Program-made: the position numbers and the translations under genes
Notes under the pieces: generated by a model
Databases searched by the model: none
Told to the model about the DNA's origin: nothing
The model's input: only the letters and a program-made list of their open reading frames with translations
Part shown: one piece after another, positions 33,741-43,741 of the stretch
How positions within the stretch are numbered: position 1 is the first letter of the stretch
Layout of the letters: the number at the start of each line of letters is the position of its first letter
NCBI GenBank assembly: GCA_034521445.1
Contig: JAXHMM010000003.1
Coordinates: 558,001 to 622,000 of the forward strand
Direction of reading: 5' to 3'
DNA: 64,000 nucleotides
Source of the DNA: Balneolaceae bacterium
GTDB taxonomy: Bacteria; Bacteroidota; Rhodothermia; Balneolales; Balneolaceae

Positions 33741-34559
33741 TTAAAAGATGACGCTCCTGTTCAGATTGAAAAAGAGGGAAGCCGAGGCGGTGAAGGCCGT
33801 GGAGCGGTAGCGCAGCATGAACACATAGGAGAGGTCGCCGGCCAGTTTGTCGGTTATCCCCGCCGTGGAAACCCATTCGTTGCCAAACTTGTACCGGTCG
33901 CCTTTTCCAAAACGCTCTGCCGTGCCTGTTCGGCGGTAGGTATTGAACCAGAAGACATTTAGAGTGGTGGCGGGGGCGAAGCTCTTGGAAAAATAGGACC
34001 ATAGTACCCCGTCCCAGGCGCCGGTGCCCGGCTGCATGTCGGCATTCAGCGGGAGCCGCCCGTCGCGCAGGGAATGGCGTCCCACCGGCGCCTTGATCCC
34101 GATGCCGGCTGCCAGCTGGTACTGCTCGCGGATGGTGTTCTGGTGGAGGACGTATTTGAGCATCAGCAGCCCGTCACCTATTCCGCGCGTGGTCAGCGTT
34201 GGATTGGGTCCGGGCGTTCCGAGTCCTGTTTCACGATATTTCTGTACGAGGGAGGCGGTGCCTGTAAGGGTGATTCGGCGGGTGAGCCCGTAGCTGAATT
34301 CAAGGAGTGTGGACCGGGTGTGGCGACGCACCGAGTTGTTCTTCAGCCGCGAATTTTCACTGTAGAGAAGGGAAATGTCGTTGTACTGGTAGGTGAGTCC
34401 CACAAGCAGGTTCCCGCTGGAGGTGGTACTGATGCTCTGGGAGCTGATCAGGGGGGCGCCCGCGCAACTGCAGGTCTGGGCCTCCGCAGGTGCGGGCATG
34501 GCCAGGATCCCTGCAAGAAGGGTGCCCGCTAGCAGGAGTATGTAAGGCGGCTGTTGCAT
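33741..34559 (-). CDS. Outer-membrane beta-barrel protein
   Basis: 272 residues. Signal peptide (LLLAGTLLAGILAMPAPAEAQ) then TCSCAGAPL with two Cys close to the mature N-terminus. The rest alternates short amphipathic strands (LLVGLTYQYNDISLLY, LLEFSYGLTRRITLTGTASL) and ends FFNLNRSVIF with terminal Phe, as outer-membrane barrels do. Likely a transporter or sensor of unknown substrate. It is 15 bp upstream of the DUF3179 gene. Confidence 0.78.
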   Translation of the reverse strand: MQQPPYILLLAGTLLAGILAMPAPAEAQTCSCAGAPLISSQSISTTSSGNLLVGLTYQYNDISLLYSENSRLKNNSVRRHTRSTLLEFSYGLTRRITLTGTASLVQKYRETGLGTPGPNPTLTTRGIGDGLLMLKYVLHQNTIREQYQLAAGIGIKAPVGRHSLRDGRLPLNADMQPGTGAWDGVLWSYFSKSFAPATTLNVFWFNTYRRTGTAERFGKGDRYKFGNEWVSTAGITDKLAGDLSYVFMLRYRSTAFTASASLFFNLNRSVIF

Positions 34560-34679
34560 GTCGGCAGCTTCAGGTTATATGAATAGACTACCGACCGGTG
34601 AAAGTTCTTACCCCAGGGGGATTAAAAAGGCAGGTAAAAAAGGTGAGCGTGTAGCGTTCGTTTCCGCCTCCAATCGCTG

Positions 34680-34919
34680 TCAGGAGGTACCGAGTTCCTG
34701 CATGGCCTCGATCAGGGCCTCGTATTCCTCCCTGCAGTTTCCGCAATGGTCGAGGTGTTCCTGAACCAGGGGCATGGCTTCCTCGGGCGATTTGCCGGCC
34801 AGCTCCATTTCGGCGAAGCGGTGAAGCTTGTCAAAACAATCATCGCAGCCGATTTCATCGGCTTTGGTGGCGGTGACCGCCCGGATCAGTTTTTTGAGTA
34901 CTTCAGTTGTCAGTTTCAT
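34680..34919 (-). CDS. Putative zinc-finger anti-sigma factor
   Basis: 79 residues from MKLTTEV. A first Cys pair occurs in GCDDCFDKL, then the HxxxCxxC motif of zinc-binding anti-sigma factors (HLDHCGNCREEY). There is no membrane segment, so it would be cytosolic. It is directly downstream of an ECF sigma factor gene on the same strand, the standard sigma/anti-sigma order. Confidence 0.75.
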   Translation of the reverse strand: MKLTTEVLKKLIRAVTATKADEIGCDDCFDKLHRFAEMELAGKSPEEAMPLVQEHLDHCGNCREEYEALIEAMQELGTS

Positions 34920-34983
34920 GGGTTCAGGCAGTTGCACTTGATGGTGCGATACAGGATAACGGATGCATTGAAACCGTCATGTC

Positions 34984-35637
34984 TTACCATTTTTTCAGCA
35001 GTTCCTCGGGATCAACCCCTTCTTTTTGCAGACGATTTTTGAGTTTGAGTCTGGCATCGTGCACCACTTTGTAGAGGGCGTTCCGGTTGGTGTCCATCTG
35101 TTCGGCCACCACGGTAATGGGCAGCCCGTGCACCATGAGCGCCCGTATGGCGGTTCGCTGTTTCTCGGTCAGCTCCTCGTCCATGATGCGCATCACCATC
35201 TCCATGATCTGTGACTGGTGGGTGTCGTGGTCGGGCTCCGGACCGGTATCTGCCATGCTCATGGAGAAGATCTCCCGGTCGCCGGGCTCGGCCTTCAGAT
35301 CGTCGATGGAAATATCGTCGTAACGCTTGCGCCGCAGCTCCGTCAATCCCTCCCGCACAGCGATCTTCATCGCCCAGGTGGTAAACTTGCTCTCTCCCCG
35401 AAAGGACTCCACGTTATCAAGAATTTTGAGCAGGGCATCCTGGGCCACATCCTCCACGAAGTCCTCCAGCTCCCGGTCCACGTATTTGCTCAGGGCGGGT
35501 TTAAGGCCGCGAACGAGCGTCTGCCGCAGCTGTTTTACCGCCCGCTCGTCAGGCGGGTTGCGCAGTCCCTCCATCCACTCCTCGTTGGAGGCGAAAGATT
35601 TGGACTGTTCTGATCGTCTCTTGAACCAGTTGAACAT
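34984..35637 (-). CDS. ECF-type RNA polymerase sigma factor
   Basis: 217 residues. Region 2 is DFVEDVAQDALLKILDNVES with FRGESKFTTWAMKIAVREGL; region 4 is LTEKQRTAIRALMVHGLPIT with VVAEQMDTNRNALYKVVHDA. A cytosolic zinc-finger protein is encoded next to it. Its regulon is unknown. Confidence 0.9.
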   Translation of the reverse strand: MFNWFKRRSEQSKSFASNEEWMEGLRNPPDERAVKQLRQTLVRGLKPALSKYVDRELEDFVEDVAQDALLKILDNVESFRGESKFTTWAMKIAVREGLTELRRKRYDDISIDDLKAEPGDREIFSMSMADTGPEPDHDTHQSQIMEMVMRIMDEELTEKQRTAIRALMVHGLPITVVAEQMDTNRNALYKVVHDARLKLKNRLQKEGVDPEELLKKW

Positions 35638-35759
35638 GGCAAACCGGGCTGTGTATTTTCAGGTCGATAAATACCGAACCATAGCGTACCATTCAAGTGC
35701 ATTGTTTGGTCTTCCGGCGGGCTATACGCATCTATTCAAAACGCAAACGCATCCACATC

Positions 35760-36515
35760 ATGAAAAGCCATACCCTGCGTTTTCCCGGGCACAGCGAAGA
35801 GCTGGCTGCCCGCCTCGACGAACCCGAAGGGGGCATCCGCCGGGGCACCGTACTGTTCGCCCACTGTTTTACCTGCTCCAAAAACCTGCGCGCGGTGGGA
35901 CGTATATCCCGGGCCATGACAGAGGCCGGGCTGGGGGTCTTCCGTTTTGACTTTACCGGTCTGGGAGAGAGCGAGGGCGATTTCGCCGATACCAACTTCT
36001 CCTCCAACGTAGAAGACCTGCTGGCCGCCGCCGGTTACCTGGAAAAGGAGTGGCAGGCCCCCGGCCTGCTGATGGGACATTCGCTGGGAGGCGCGGCGGT
36101 GCTTCAGGCAGCGGAACGGCTGGAATCGGTTCAGGCCGTGGCCACCATCGGCGCCCCCTGCAAGCCCGAACATGTGGCCCATCTGCTGTCGGACAGCAGG
36201 GAAGAGATCGAATCCAGCGGACGTGCGCATGTCGTGCTTGCCGGACGCTCCTTTACCATCAAAAAGCAATTCCTGGAGGACCTGGAGGAGCAGCATATGA
36301 ATGAGATTATCCGTGGACTGGGCAAAGCGCTGCTGATCTTCCATTCGCCCGTGGATAAGACCGTGGATATCGACAATGCCGCCCACATCTACAGGATGGC
36401 GCGCCACCCCAAAAGCTTCATCTCTCTGGATAAAGCCGACCATCTGCTGAGCAAGGAGGAGGATGCCCGGTACGTAGGTTCGGTGGCCGCAGCCTGGGCC
36501 CGCCGCTACCTGTAA
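35760..36515 (+). CDS. Alpha/beta hydrolase
   Basis: 251 residues from the ATG at 35760 (MKSHTLRFPGHSEELAARLD). Nucleophile elbow GHSLGGAAV, oxyanion region FAHCFTCSKN, and late Asp and His (SPVDKTVDI, DKADHLLS). It matches the hydrolase half of the hydrolase-OsmC fusion proteins, without the OsmC half. Divergent from the sigma factor gene; substrate unknown. Confidence 0.88.
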   Translation: MKSHTLRFPGHSEELAARLDEPEGGIRRGTVLFAHCFTCSKNLRAVGRISRAMTEAGLGVFRFDFTGLGESEGDFADTNFSSNVEDLLAAAGYLEKEWQAPGLLMGHSLGGAAVLQAAERLESVQAVATIGAPCKPEHVAHLLSDSREEIESSGRAHVVLAGRSFTIKKQFLEDLEEQHMNEIIRGLGKALLIFHSPVDKTVDIDNAAHIYRMARHPKSFISLDKADHLLSKEEDARYVGSVAAAWARRYL

Positions 36516-36697
36516 GCGGTCCTTTGCCCGGGCCGGACATGCGCGGGACCGCCCGTATTGGCGGAACCTATTTGCCTCATCGACAGAATCTTCATGCCCT
36601 GCGGGTAATAAATCTGCGGCGCATCCCATCCAATAATCCGGGGCCGGAATTCCGGTCACCGTCACTCTCCCAACCTGTAACAAAACATCGGATCTTT

Positions 36698-37255
36698 ATG
36701 GACTTTGATATTTATACCGCAGACAACGCTCCCGAGAACTCCCGACCGCTGCTGAATGCGGCCGAAGAGAACTTCGGTTTCATCCCCAATCTTCTGGGCG
36801 AATTTGCCGAGTCGCCCGCTGTTCTGCAGGGTTACCTGCAGCTCAACGAGGCGGTTTCGCAAACCGACTTTTCGCCCAAAGAGCAGCAGCTTGCCATCCT
36901 GGCCGCCAGCATTGAAAACAAGTGCCACTACTGCTCGGCGGTGCACTCCACCATCCTGAAAAACCAGCTCAAGGTGGATGAGGATACGGTGAACGCCGTT
37001 CGCAGCGGGGAGGGCCTGGATGACCCTAAACTGGATGCACTGGTGAGCTACACCCGCAGCGTGGTACGCAGCCGCGGTCACGTGGACGCCGGGGAGGTGC
37101 GGTCCTTCCTGGACGCCGGGTACAGCAAGCGCAACCTGCTGGAGGTAAACCTCATCGTGACGTTGAAGACCCTGAGCAACTATACCAATCACCTGGCGGA
37201 TACCCCGCTGGACGAGGCCTTCAAGCCGGAAGCACTTGAATTTGCGGCCGTGTAA
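36698..37255 (+). CDS. Carboxymuconolactone decarboxylase / AhpD-like protein
   Basis: 185 residues from MDFDIYTADNAPENSRPLL. The redox motif is CHYCSAVHSTI (CxxC plus His) inside the AhpD helix pair (LAILAASIENKCHYCSAVHS). It is a second member of the family found at 31994, but the two are only distantly alike. A strong terminator follows. Confidence 0.85.
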   Translation: MDFDIYTADNAPENSRPLLNAAEENFGFIPNLLGEFAESPAVLQGYLQLNEAVSQTDFSPKEQQLAILAASIENKCHYCSAVHSTILKNQLKVDEDTVNAVRSGEGLDDPKLDALVSYTRSVVRSRGHVDAGEVRSFLDAGYSKRNLLEVNLIVTLKTLSNYTNHLADTPLDEAFKPEALEFAAV

Positions 37256-37278
37256 TCCCGATACGGTCCCTGACCCAG

Positions 37279-37310
37279 ACCCGGGCCGCCGGAAGGCGGT
37301 CCGGGTTTAT
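37279..37310 (+). terminator. Rho-independent terminator
   Basis: ACCCGGGCCGCC pairs with GGCGGTCCGGGT (one G-U) around loop ggaa, followed by ttattat. It ends the AhpD-like gene and argues that the downstream sigma factor starts after it. Confidence 0.75.
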
Positions 37311-37452
37311 TATATTGGCGAGATTCGGAACACTTCGTTTGCAACGGAATGGTGAATGCGCACTATATTTTTTTGCCGACACTGTAATTGCGATGGTATT
37401 GATGCAACTAATGCAGTGTAACCCCAGAAACTTACCGTACATAACGGTCGCT

Positions 37453-37950
37453 GTGAAATCAGATATTCGGGAAGAGAAATTTTTGGAAAGGGTGATGGAT
37501 GATCAGAAGATCATCCACAAGGTATGTGGCATGTATTGTGACAACGAAGAAGATCGGAAGGATCTGTTCCAGGAAATGCTGGTCAATCTGTGGAAATCGT
37601 ACCCGTCGTTCCGGGGAGACGCAAAGTTTACCACATGGATGTATCGGGTGTGTCTGAATGTGGCGTTTCAGCAGTTGCGGAAACGTGACAAGAGCAGGGA
37701 ATATACAACGTCGCCGGGAGATTTCGACCGGATGAGGATGCCCGGGAAAGAGGAATTGCCGGAAAATGAATTAAACCTGCTGTATAAGGCCATTGCACAG
37801 TTGAGTGAGATTGAAAAGGCTATAGTCATGCTCTACCTGGAGGCAAAGGGCAATGAGGAGATCTCCGAAATCATCGGAATATCCCAGAATAACGTAAGGG
37901 TCAGGATGACCCGGATCAGGAAGAAGCTCAAAAAAATCGTGGAGGAATGA
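37453..37950 (+). CDS. ECF-type RNA polymerase sigma factor
   Basis: About 165 residues if started at the GTG at 37453 (VKSDIREEKFLERVMDDQ); ATGs further upstream (37393, 37402) are possible. Region 2 is CDNEEDRKDLFQEMLVNLWK and FRGDAKFTTWMYRVCLNVAF; region 4 is LSEIEKAIVMLYLEAKGNEE and IIGISQNNVRVRMTRIRKKL. It is typical of the Bacteroidota sigma factors that precede a small membrane protein. That partner starts 4 bp after the stop. Confidence 0.85.
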   Translation: MKSDIREEKFLERVMDDQKIIHKVCGMYCDNEEDRKDLFQEMLVNLWKSYPSFRGDAKFTTWMYRVCLNVAFQQLRKRDKSREYTTSPGDFDRMRMPGKEELPENELNLLYKAIAQLSEIEKAIVMLYLEAKGNEEISEIIGISQNNVRVRMTRIRKKLKKIVEE

Positions 37951-37954
37951 GTTT

Positions 37955-38623
37955 ATGGAACTGGAAACTCTAAAAACCATATGGCAGGAAGCGGGAAAGT
38001 CCCCGTATCACGGCCACACCATGGATAAAGATCATATACAATCACTTATGAAGAAGAAATCACAGACTACTTTTGCGAATATTAAACGATCCATGCGCCT
38101 TAAAGCGGTTGCGGCCGGCGTCATCGGGACCTTCGTGCTGGCCGTTTCCGTGGTGCAGCTGCTGGCGATCACCGAGGAGCCTATACTGGATTTCAGTTTC
38201 CTCTCCGCATTTGAAATGGGGTTGGTTGCGGCTGTGATGAGTATGGTAGTGCTAACGGTGGCCGCGGTCAATTTTATAGGCTACCGGCGCATAACCCGAT
38301 TTGAATGTTCCACCCGGCCCCTGAAAGCAATGCTGGAAGAGAGTGTTGTTCTGCTTCGCAGAATCATGATGATCGGAGTCTACTCGGACGCGATTTTCAC
38401 ACCTGCCATAGCAGGCTTCGTCGCCTACATCTGGTTGTTTCAGAGACAGGAATTTGCGTGGGATATTCGTCTCATTTATCTCGTCATGATCATGGCAGGC
38501 ACCGCATTTTTTGCCTACGTCACGGCAAACTGGCTGATGCAGGGCAAGCACGGAAGCCATCTCAATAAACTGCAGGGTTATCTGAAGGAGTTGAAACTTT
38601 CAAACGGTAATTCCTACGCCTGA
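37955..38623 (+). CDS. Membrane protein linked to ECF sigma factor (possible anti-sigma)
   Basis: 222 residues. The cytosolic N-terminus (ELETLKTIWQEAGKSPYH) is followed by a Lys-rich helix and four membrane segments. Proteins of this layout regularly follow this sigma family, and an anti-sigma role is inferred from that. No zinc-binding Cys/His motif is present. Confidence 0.7.
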   Translation: MELETLKTIWQEAGKSPYHGHTMDKDHIQSLMKKKSQTTFANIKRSMRLKAVAAGVIGTFVLAVSVVQLLAITEEPILDFSFLSAFEMGLVAAVMSMVVLTVAAVNFIGYRRITRFECSTRPLKAMLEESVVLLRRIMMIGVYSDAIFTPAIAGFVAYIWLFQRQEFAWDIRLIYLVMIMAGTAFFAYVTANWLMQGKHGSHLNKLQGYLKELKLSNGNSYA

Positions 38624-38690
38624 AAAGCCGGTTGATAGTTCTCCCGGTCTGGGACCCGAAACACAACCGCATTAACCAAATAATACTGAT

Positions 38691-39035
38691 ATGATTCCCA
38701 CCGTACTGTGGAGAATAAACAAATTAACTTGTTCTATGGCATATCGGGCCATACTGCTGCTGGCGATTCTTGGTCTGTCTTTTTCGAACGATCTTTCCGC
38801 GCAGGGAAACAGCTATGAACACCAGATTGACGCGCTCCAGAAAAGCTTTGCCGGGCGAAGTGTGGATCCCTTAAAACAATATCTTAGCAAGGAACTGACC
38901 TTCCTCACGTACCCATCCTCGGCTACAGCCACCATTTTGGCTCAGGTGTTTGCGAATATGCCGCAATTGGTTTCCTTGGAGACCGTGGCATGGAATCCGG
39001 GGAAGGTCAGGCTCAGCTATACCTTTTCCCTTTGA
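38691..39035 (+). pseudogene. Fragment of a secreted protein, C-terminus lost
   Basis: 114 residues. A signal peptide (AILLLAILGLSFSNDLSAQ) is followed by a short soluble start (QIDALQKSFAGRSVDPLKQY). The frame ends abruptly at SYTFSL. In another frame the sequence goes on FEKAKKAQRDIGW, so a frameshift near 39030 is likely. Function unknown. Confidence 0.5.
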
Positions 39036-39250
39036 GAAGGCCAAGAAGGCTCAGAGGGATATTGGATGGCCCTCGAGGAGTTTCTTTCCGTCTTCTATCC
39101 TGATAAATAACTCGCCCGGTTCAAGGGGCTTGCCGCCGCACGGGTCCGTCGCTACCTCTTCCCCTTCTTCCACCTGTAGCGGTTTTATTATATTGAGACA
39201 TACGTGAAGTTCTTTCACCGGCCACGGACCCCAAATTATTGTTGTTTCCC

Positions 39251-39754
39251 ATGGATACTCCCACCGGCAACGACTACAAAGTCCCCGACCGGACCCGCAT
39301 CGGGCACGTTCACCTGAAGGTGGCGGACCTGCATCGCGCCCTGGACTTCTACTGCGGACTGCTTGGATTCGAGCTGACCACCACCTACGGCGATCAGGCC
39401 GCCTTCGTCTCCGCGGGCGGATACCACCATCACATCGGGCTCAATACCTGGCACAGCAAGGACGGCTCACCGCCCCCTCGCGGCAGCACGGGACTTTATC
39501 ACACCGCCATCCTCTATCCATCGCGCGAAGAGCTGGCCCGCGTTTTGCAGCGCATCCTGGAGGCAGAGTGGCCGCTTTCGGGAGCAAGCGACCACGGAGT
39601 TTCCGAGGCCATCTACCTGGACGATCCCGACGGCAACGGCGTGGAGCTCTACCGCGACCGGCCGCGGGGGGAATGGAACTACGGGGAGGACGGCAGCGTA
39701 GAGATGGTGACCCGGCCGCTGGACCTGGAAGAACTGCTGGCGGAACTGGAGTAA
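39251..39754 (+). CDS. VOC (glyoxalase/dioxygenase fold) family protein
   Basis: 167 residues from MDTPTGNDYKVPDRTRIGHV. Two paired beta-alpha-beta modules: RIGHVHLKVADLHRALDFYC and GLYHTAILYPSREELARVLQ, with YHHHIGLNTWHS between and YLDDPDGNGVELY at the end. The His and Glu positions for metal are present. Catechol-dioxygenase-like or resistance activity cannot be told apart. Confidence 0.85.
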   Translation: MDTPTGNDYKVPDRTRIGHVHLKVADLHRALDFYCGLLGFELTTTYGDQAAFVSAGGYHHHIGLNTWHSKDGSPPPRGSTGLYHTAILYPSREELARVLQRILEAEWPLSGASDHGVSEAIYLDDPDGNGVELYRDRPRGEWNYGEDGSVEMVTRPLDLEELLAELE

Positions 39755-39863
39755 GAGATTAGAAAGGGCTCTGCCGTTAAAACGATCGCCAGGGCCGTGA
39801 ATTATGCAGGGGCCCTGGTGCTTCCGTATATTCAACGGTCATTGTAACCGACAGACAGTCCTT

Positions 39864-41033
39864 ATGAAACCACTCTCCTCCCTGACCGAATCACTCCGTC
39901 ACAGCGATATCCGCTCCATTACCGCCCGGGTCAATGAGGTGGACGGCATCAACCTGGGACAGGGAATCTGCGACATGCCCACTCCCGGCGCCATCAAAGA
40001 GGGCGCCCGAAAGGCCATTGACCGCGACAAGAACATTTATGCTCCCTTTGACGGAGTTGACCTGCTCAAGCAGCGTATTGCGGAGAAGGTCATCTCCTTC
40101 AACAACATCCCCATACGCGGTTCTGACAATATTCTGGTTGCGAGCGGCTCCACCGGCGCCTTTGTGACCGCGGTTTTTGCCCTGCTCGATCCCGGAGATG
40201 AGGTTATCCTATTTGAGCCGCTCTACGGCTATCACAGTCATATTCTGCAGTTGCGGGGAGTGCGGCAGAAAACGATGCTTCTGAACCCCCCGGACTGGCC
40301 CGTTGATTTTGAGGAACTGAAATCCCTCATCACTCCCCGGACCAAGGCCATCGTCGTAACCACGCCCAACAATCCCTCCGGGAAGGTTTGGTCCGAGCAG
40401 GAACTCCGCCGCCTGGCGGGACTGATCGAGAAGCACGACTTGTACGCCATAACCGACGAGGTCTACGAGTACATGACCTATGGCGATCACGCCCATATCT
40501 CCCTGGCCTCCCTGGAGGGCATGTTCGAGCGAACGGTTACCCTTTCCAGCTTTTCAAAAACGTTCAACATGACCGGCTGGCGGCTGGGGTATGCGGTCGC
40601 CGCAGAACATATCGCCGAAAAGATGGGACTGCTGAGCGACCTGTTTTACATCTGTGCGCCCACTCCTCTGCAGTACGGACTGGCGGAGGGCTTTCCCGCC
40701 GATGATGCCTATTACGAGGAACTGCGTGAGGACTACAGCCGAAAACGAAGCCGCATTTGCAAGGCCCTGGAAACGGCCGGCTTTAAGGTCCCTCGTCCGC
40801 AAGGGGCCTATTATGTTTTTGCCAGTTTTGAACCGCTCAGCGACCGGCCCGGCTTTGCTGACGACAAGGAAGCCTGCACCACGCTCATCGAACAGGCCGG
40901 CGTAGGCTCCGTTACGGGGCGATCCTTTTATACCGATCCCGGGGACGGCAAATACCTGCTTCGTTTCTGCTTCGCCAAGAAAGAGCACGAACTGGAAGAG
41001 GCGTGCCGAAGATTGGAGAAATGCTTCGGTTAA
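39864..41033 (+). CDS. Class I/II pyridoxal-phosphate aminotransferase
   Basis: 389 residues from [23 protein letters not shown] Lys is in [16 protein letters not shown]; other marks are [34 protein letters not shown] and the arginine near the C-terminus ([10 protein letters not shown]). The fold is aspartate-aminotransferase-like; the substrate (aspartate, kynurenine or methionine type) cannot be decided. It is one of a co-directional run 39251-42087. Confidence 0.88.
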   Translation: MKPLSSLTESLRHSDIRSITARVNEVDGINLGQGICDMPTPGAIKEGARKAIDRDKNIYAPFDGVDLLKQRIAEKVISFNNIPIRGSDNILVASGSTGAFVTAVFALLDPGDEVILFEPLYGYHSHILQLRGVRQKTMLLNPPDWPVDFEELKSLITPRTKAIVVTTPNNPSGKVWSEQELRRLAGLIEKHDLYAITDEVYEYMTYGDHAHISLASLEGMFERTVTLSSFSKTFNMTGWRLGYAVAAEHIAEKMGLLSDLFYICAPTPLQYGLAEGFPADDAYYEELREDYSRKRSRICKALETAGFKVPRPQGAYYVFASFEPLSDRPGFADDKEACTTLIEQAGVGSVTGRSFYTDPGDGKYLLRFCFAKKEHELEEACRRLEKCFG

Positions 41034-41058
41034 ACCTACCCATCATCACAGGCATCCT

Positions 41059-42087
41059 ATGGAATTTGGCATTTACACCTTTGTGGAAAACACCCCCGTG
41101 GCCCGCAGCGGCGAGACCCTGCCGCCCGAACAGCGCATGGCCCACCTGCTGGAGGAGATCAAGCTGGCCGACGAGGCGGGACTGGATGTCTTCGGCATCG
41201 GCGAGCACCACCGCGAGGAGTACCTCTCCTCGGCACCTGCGGTCATCCTCGGCGCCGCCGCGGCGCGCACGGAGAAGATACGTCTCAGTTCGGCGGTGAC
41301 CGTGCTGGGCTCGGAAGATCCGGTGCGGGCCCACCAGCAGTATTCGACGGTGGACCTTCTCTCCGGCGGGCGCGCGGAGATCATGGTGGGGCGGGGCTCC
41401 TTTACCGAGTCCTTCCCGCTCTTCGGCTGCAGCCTGCAGGACTACGACGCGCTTTTCGCCGAAAAATTGGAGCTGCTGCTCGAGCTGCGCGAAGAGGAGG
41501 AGGTTAACTGGGAGGGCAACCATAGACCTTCTATTGACGGCCGGGGCGTCTACCCGCGGCCGGTGCAGCGGCGCCTGCCCGTCTGGGTGGCGGTGGGAGG
41601 TACCCCGCAGTCGGCCTACCGCGCCGGCAGGCTGGGACTGCCCATGGCCCTGGGCATCATCGGGGGGCAGCCGGCTCAGTTCAAGGGTCTGGCCGACCTC
41701 CACCGGAAGGGGGCGAAGGAGGGCGGACACGATCGCCTCCCCCTGAGCATCAACTCCCACGGTTTTATCGCGGAGGATTCACGGGAGGCCGCCGACATCG
41801 CCTTCCCGGCCTTCAAGGAGACCATGGACAAGATCGGACGCGAGCGGGGCTGGGCTCCCATGACACGGGAGACTTTCGAAGCCTCACGGCAGTTAAAAGG
41901 CGCCAATGTGGTGGGCAGCCCGCAGGAGGTGACCGAAAAAATCCTCTACCAGCATGAGATTTTCGGGCATGAGCGCTTCCTGCTGCAGATGAGCGTGGGC
42001 AGCCTGCCGCACGACAAGCTGCTGCGCTCCATCGAACTCTTTGCCACGGAGGTGGCGCCGGCGGTGCGGAAGGCGCTGGAGGAGTGA
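41059..42087 (+). CDS. LLM-class flavin-dependent oxidoreductase (luciferase-like)
   Basis: 342 residues, TIM barrel. Family marks: [57 protein letters not shown], and [20 protein letters not shown]. Such proteins are FMN- or F420-dependent monooxygenases or reductases. It starts 25 bp after the aminotransferase. Confidence 0.9.
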   Translation: MEFGIYTFVENTPVARSGETLPPEQRMAHLLEEIKLADEAGLDVFGIGEHHREEYLSSAPAVILGAAAARTEKIRLSSAVTVLGSEDPVRAHQQYSTVDLLSGGRAEIMVGRGSFTESFPLFGCSLQDYDALFAEKLELLLELREEEEVNWEGNHRPSIDGRGVYPRPVQRRLPVWVAVGGTPQSAYRAGRLGLPMALGIIGGQPAQFKGLADLHRKGAKEGGHDRLPLSINSHGFIAEDSREAADIAFPAFKETMDKIGRERGWAPMTRETFEASRQLKGANVVGSPQEVTEKILYQHEIFGHERFLLQMSVGSLPHDKLLRSIELFATEVAPAVRKALEE

Positions 42088-42100
42088 CGGCCCCTCCGCG

Positions 42101-43456
42101 TCAAATCATATACTGCAGGTTCGAACCGTAGGTGGGATAGGCAAAGATCATCTGTTTCATTTCAGTGGTTTTGATGCCCCTGTTGATGGCCATGGTCAGC
42201 ATGTTGATGAGCTCCGGCGCCTGTTCCCCGATCAAATGGGCTCCAATCACCGTATCGCTCTCCTTGTCCACGAGGGTTTTGTAACCGGTATGTGTTTCGT
42301 TGGTTCGTTTTGAAGAGTACCAGCCGTCGGTCCGTCCACTTTTTATGTCCACTTCCAGGCCACGTTCATTTGCCTCATCCTCTGTCAGACCAGCCATCGC
42401 CAGCGGCGGGATGGTAAAGACCATGGAGGGCTGTACCGGATATTTCGCTTCGCGATTGTTACCGTTTAACAGGTTGGAGGCAACAATATGCGATTCGAAA
42501 CCGGCTACGGGGGTCAGCGGCTTGCCCGGGCTGGAGGCTGCGTCACCGGCGGCATAGACTCGGGGATTATCGGGACTTTGCAGAAAATCGTTGACGACAA
42601 TTCCCCCCTTGTCCCGTTCAACCTTCGCATGGTCCAGCTGCATATCGTCAATGTCGGGTACGCGACCTGCGCCATGAACTACCAAATCGGCTTTCAGGGA
42701 TTTGGTGTCACCGTTTTGGGAGGCCTCGACAGTAAAATGGTTTTGGCTCTTTCGAACAGTCTGTACCTCGGCATTCAATTGTACGGTTATTCCCAGCTGC
42801 CGGGTCTTTTCCAGTAAGATATTGGAAAGGTCCGCATCGAAATTTTCCAGCGGGCGGTCGCCACGGTGTACGATATGCACCTCGCTTCCGGCCCGGGCGG
42901 CGATATGAGCAAATTCAAACGAGATGTACCCGCCTCCGACAAAAATCAGGGAATCCGGCAGGTTATCCAGCTCCAGGAAGTCCGTGCTGGTGACCATATG
43001 ATCAATACCGTCAATAGGCAAGGGTGCCGGTTTGGCGCCCGCGGCAATGAGCATGCGATCGCCGGTAAGTGTTCGCCCTCCCACCCGGAGGGTCCGCTCA
43101 TCTGTAAACCGCGCTCGACCGTGTACCGGCGTGATGCCCTGTTTTTCCATGGCCTTTTCCCTGTTTTCAGGGACCGGTTCGGTGAAACCGCGTTTGAATT
43201 CCATCATATTCTGCCAGTCGATTTCCGCTTTGCCGTGCACGCCACGCCCCTTCATCCGCCGGGTCCAGTCAACAGCCTCAGCCGCTCCTACGAGCACTTT
43301 TTTGGGGTCGCATCCCCGCCGGGCGCAGGTGCCGCCAAAGGGGCGGGAGTCAATTTGGGCAACCTTCCAGCCCGCTCCGGCACATTTGCCGGCCGCGACG
43401 GAGCCGCCGGATCCGGTTCCGATGACGATAAGGTCGAAATGTTCTGAATCAGACAT
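42101..43456 (-). CDS. FAD/NAD(P) disulfide oxidoreductase, MerA/lipoamide-dehydrogenase-like
   Basis: 451 residues. FAD site DLIVIGTGSGGSVAAGKCAG, redox disulfide GGTCARRGCDPKKV, NAD site LIFVGGGYISFEFAHIAA, and second FAD site RVYAAGDAASSP. The C-terminal active-site segment reads FAYPTYGSNLQYMI: the catalytic His of lipoamide dehydrogenases (HPT..E) is replaced by Tyr, as in mercuric reductases. The C-terminal Cys pair of MerA is missing. It lies downstream of GDCCVxC and HMA genes, which often accompany mercury genes. Confidence 0.82.
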   Translation of the reverse strand: MSDSEHFDLIVIGTGSGGSVAAGKCAGAGWKVAQIDSRPFGGTCARRGCDPKKVLVGAAEAVDWTRRMKGRGVHGKAEIDWQNMMEFKRGFTEPVPENREKAMEKQGITPVHGRARFTDERTLRVGGRTLTGDRMLIAAGAKPAPLPIDGIDHMVTSTDFLELDNLPDSLIFVGGGYISFEFAHIAARAGSEVHIVHRGDRPLENFDADLSNILLEKTRQLGITVQLNAEVQTVRKSQNHFTVEASQNGDTKSLKADLVVHGAGRVPDIDDMQLDHAKVERDKGGIVVNDFLQSPDNPRVYAAGDAASSPGKPLTPVAGFESHIVASNLLNGNNREAKYPVQPSMVFTIPPLAMAGLTEDEANERGLEVDIKSGRTDGWYSSKRTNETHTGYKTLVDKESDTVIGAHLIGEQAPELINMLTMAINRGIKTTEMKQMIFAYPTYGSNLQYMI

Positions 43457-43528
43457 ATCAAAGGGTGTTGATTACAGGGTAGACCTATGGATGTGATACG
43501 ATGGGGAATTCTTACCGGCAGAGTCGTT

Positions 43529-43741
43529 TCAACAACAGGATTCTCCTTCTTTCTGCACGGGCGGACAGGGATGGTCGCCATAGGAGCAGAACACGCAGCA
43601 ATCTCCCTTTTGAGGTTTAATAAGGTTGTCACACCGGGGACATTCCCAGAAGAAGCGACAGGAATCGGTCGGCATTTTCTCCGTAGAGCGGTGCCCACAT
43701 TCGGGACAAGTTATGGTTGATGTCAACGATACGTTATTCAT
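43529..43741 (-). CDS. GDCCVxC-motif small Cys-rich protein
   Basis: 70 residues with twelve cysteines: CPECGH, CPRCDN, GDCCVFCSYGDHPC and a terminal ESCC. The GDCCVxC family, some members of which are selenoproteins, often sits in mercury or other metal-resistance operons. Here all positions are ordinary Cys codons. It overlaps the HMA frame upstream by 8 bp and precedes the MerA-like gene by 72 bp. Confidence 0.8.
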   Translation of the reverse strand: MNNVSLTSTITCPECGHRSTEKMPTDSCRFFWECPRCDNLIKPQKGDCCVFCSYGDHPCPPVQKEGESCC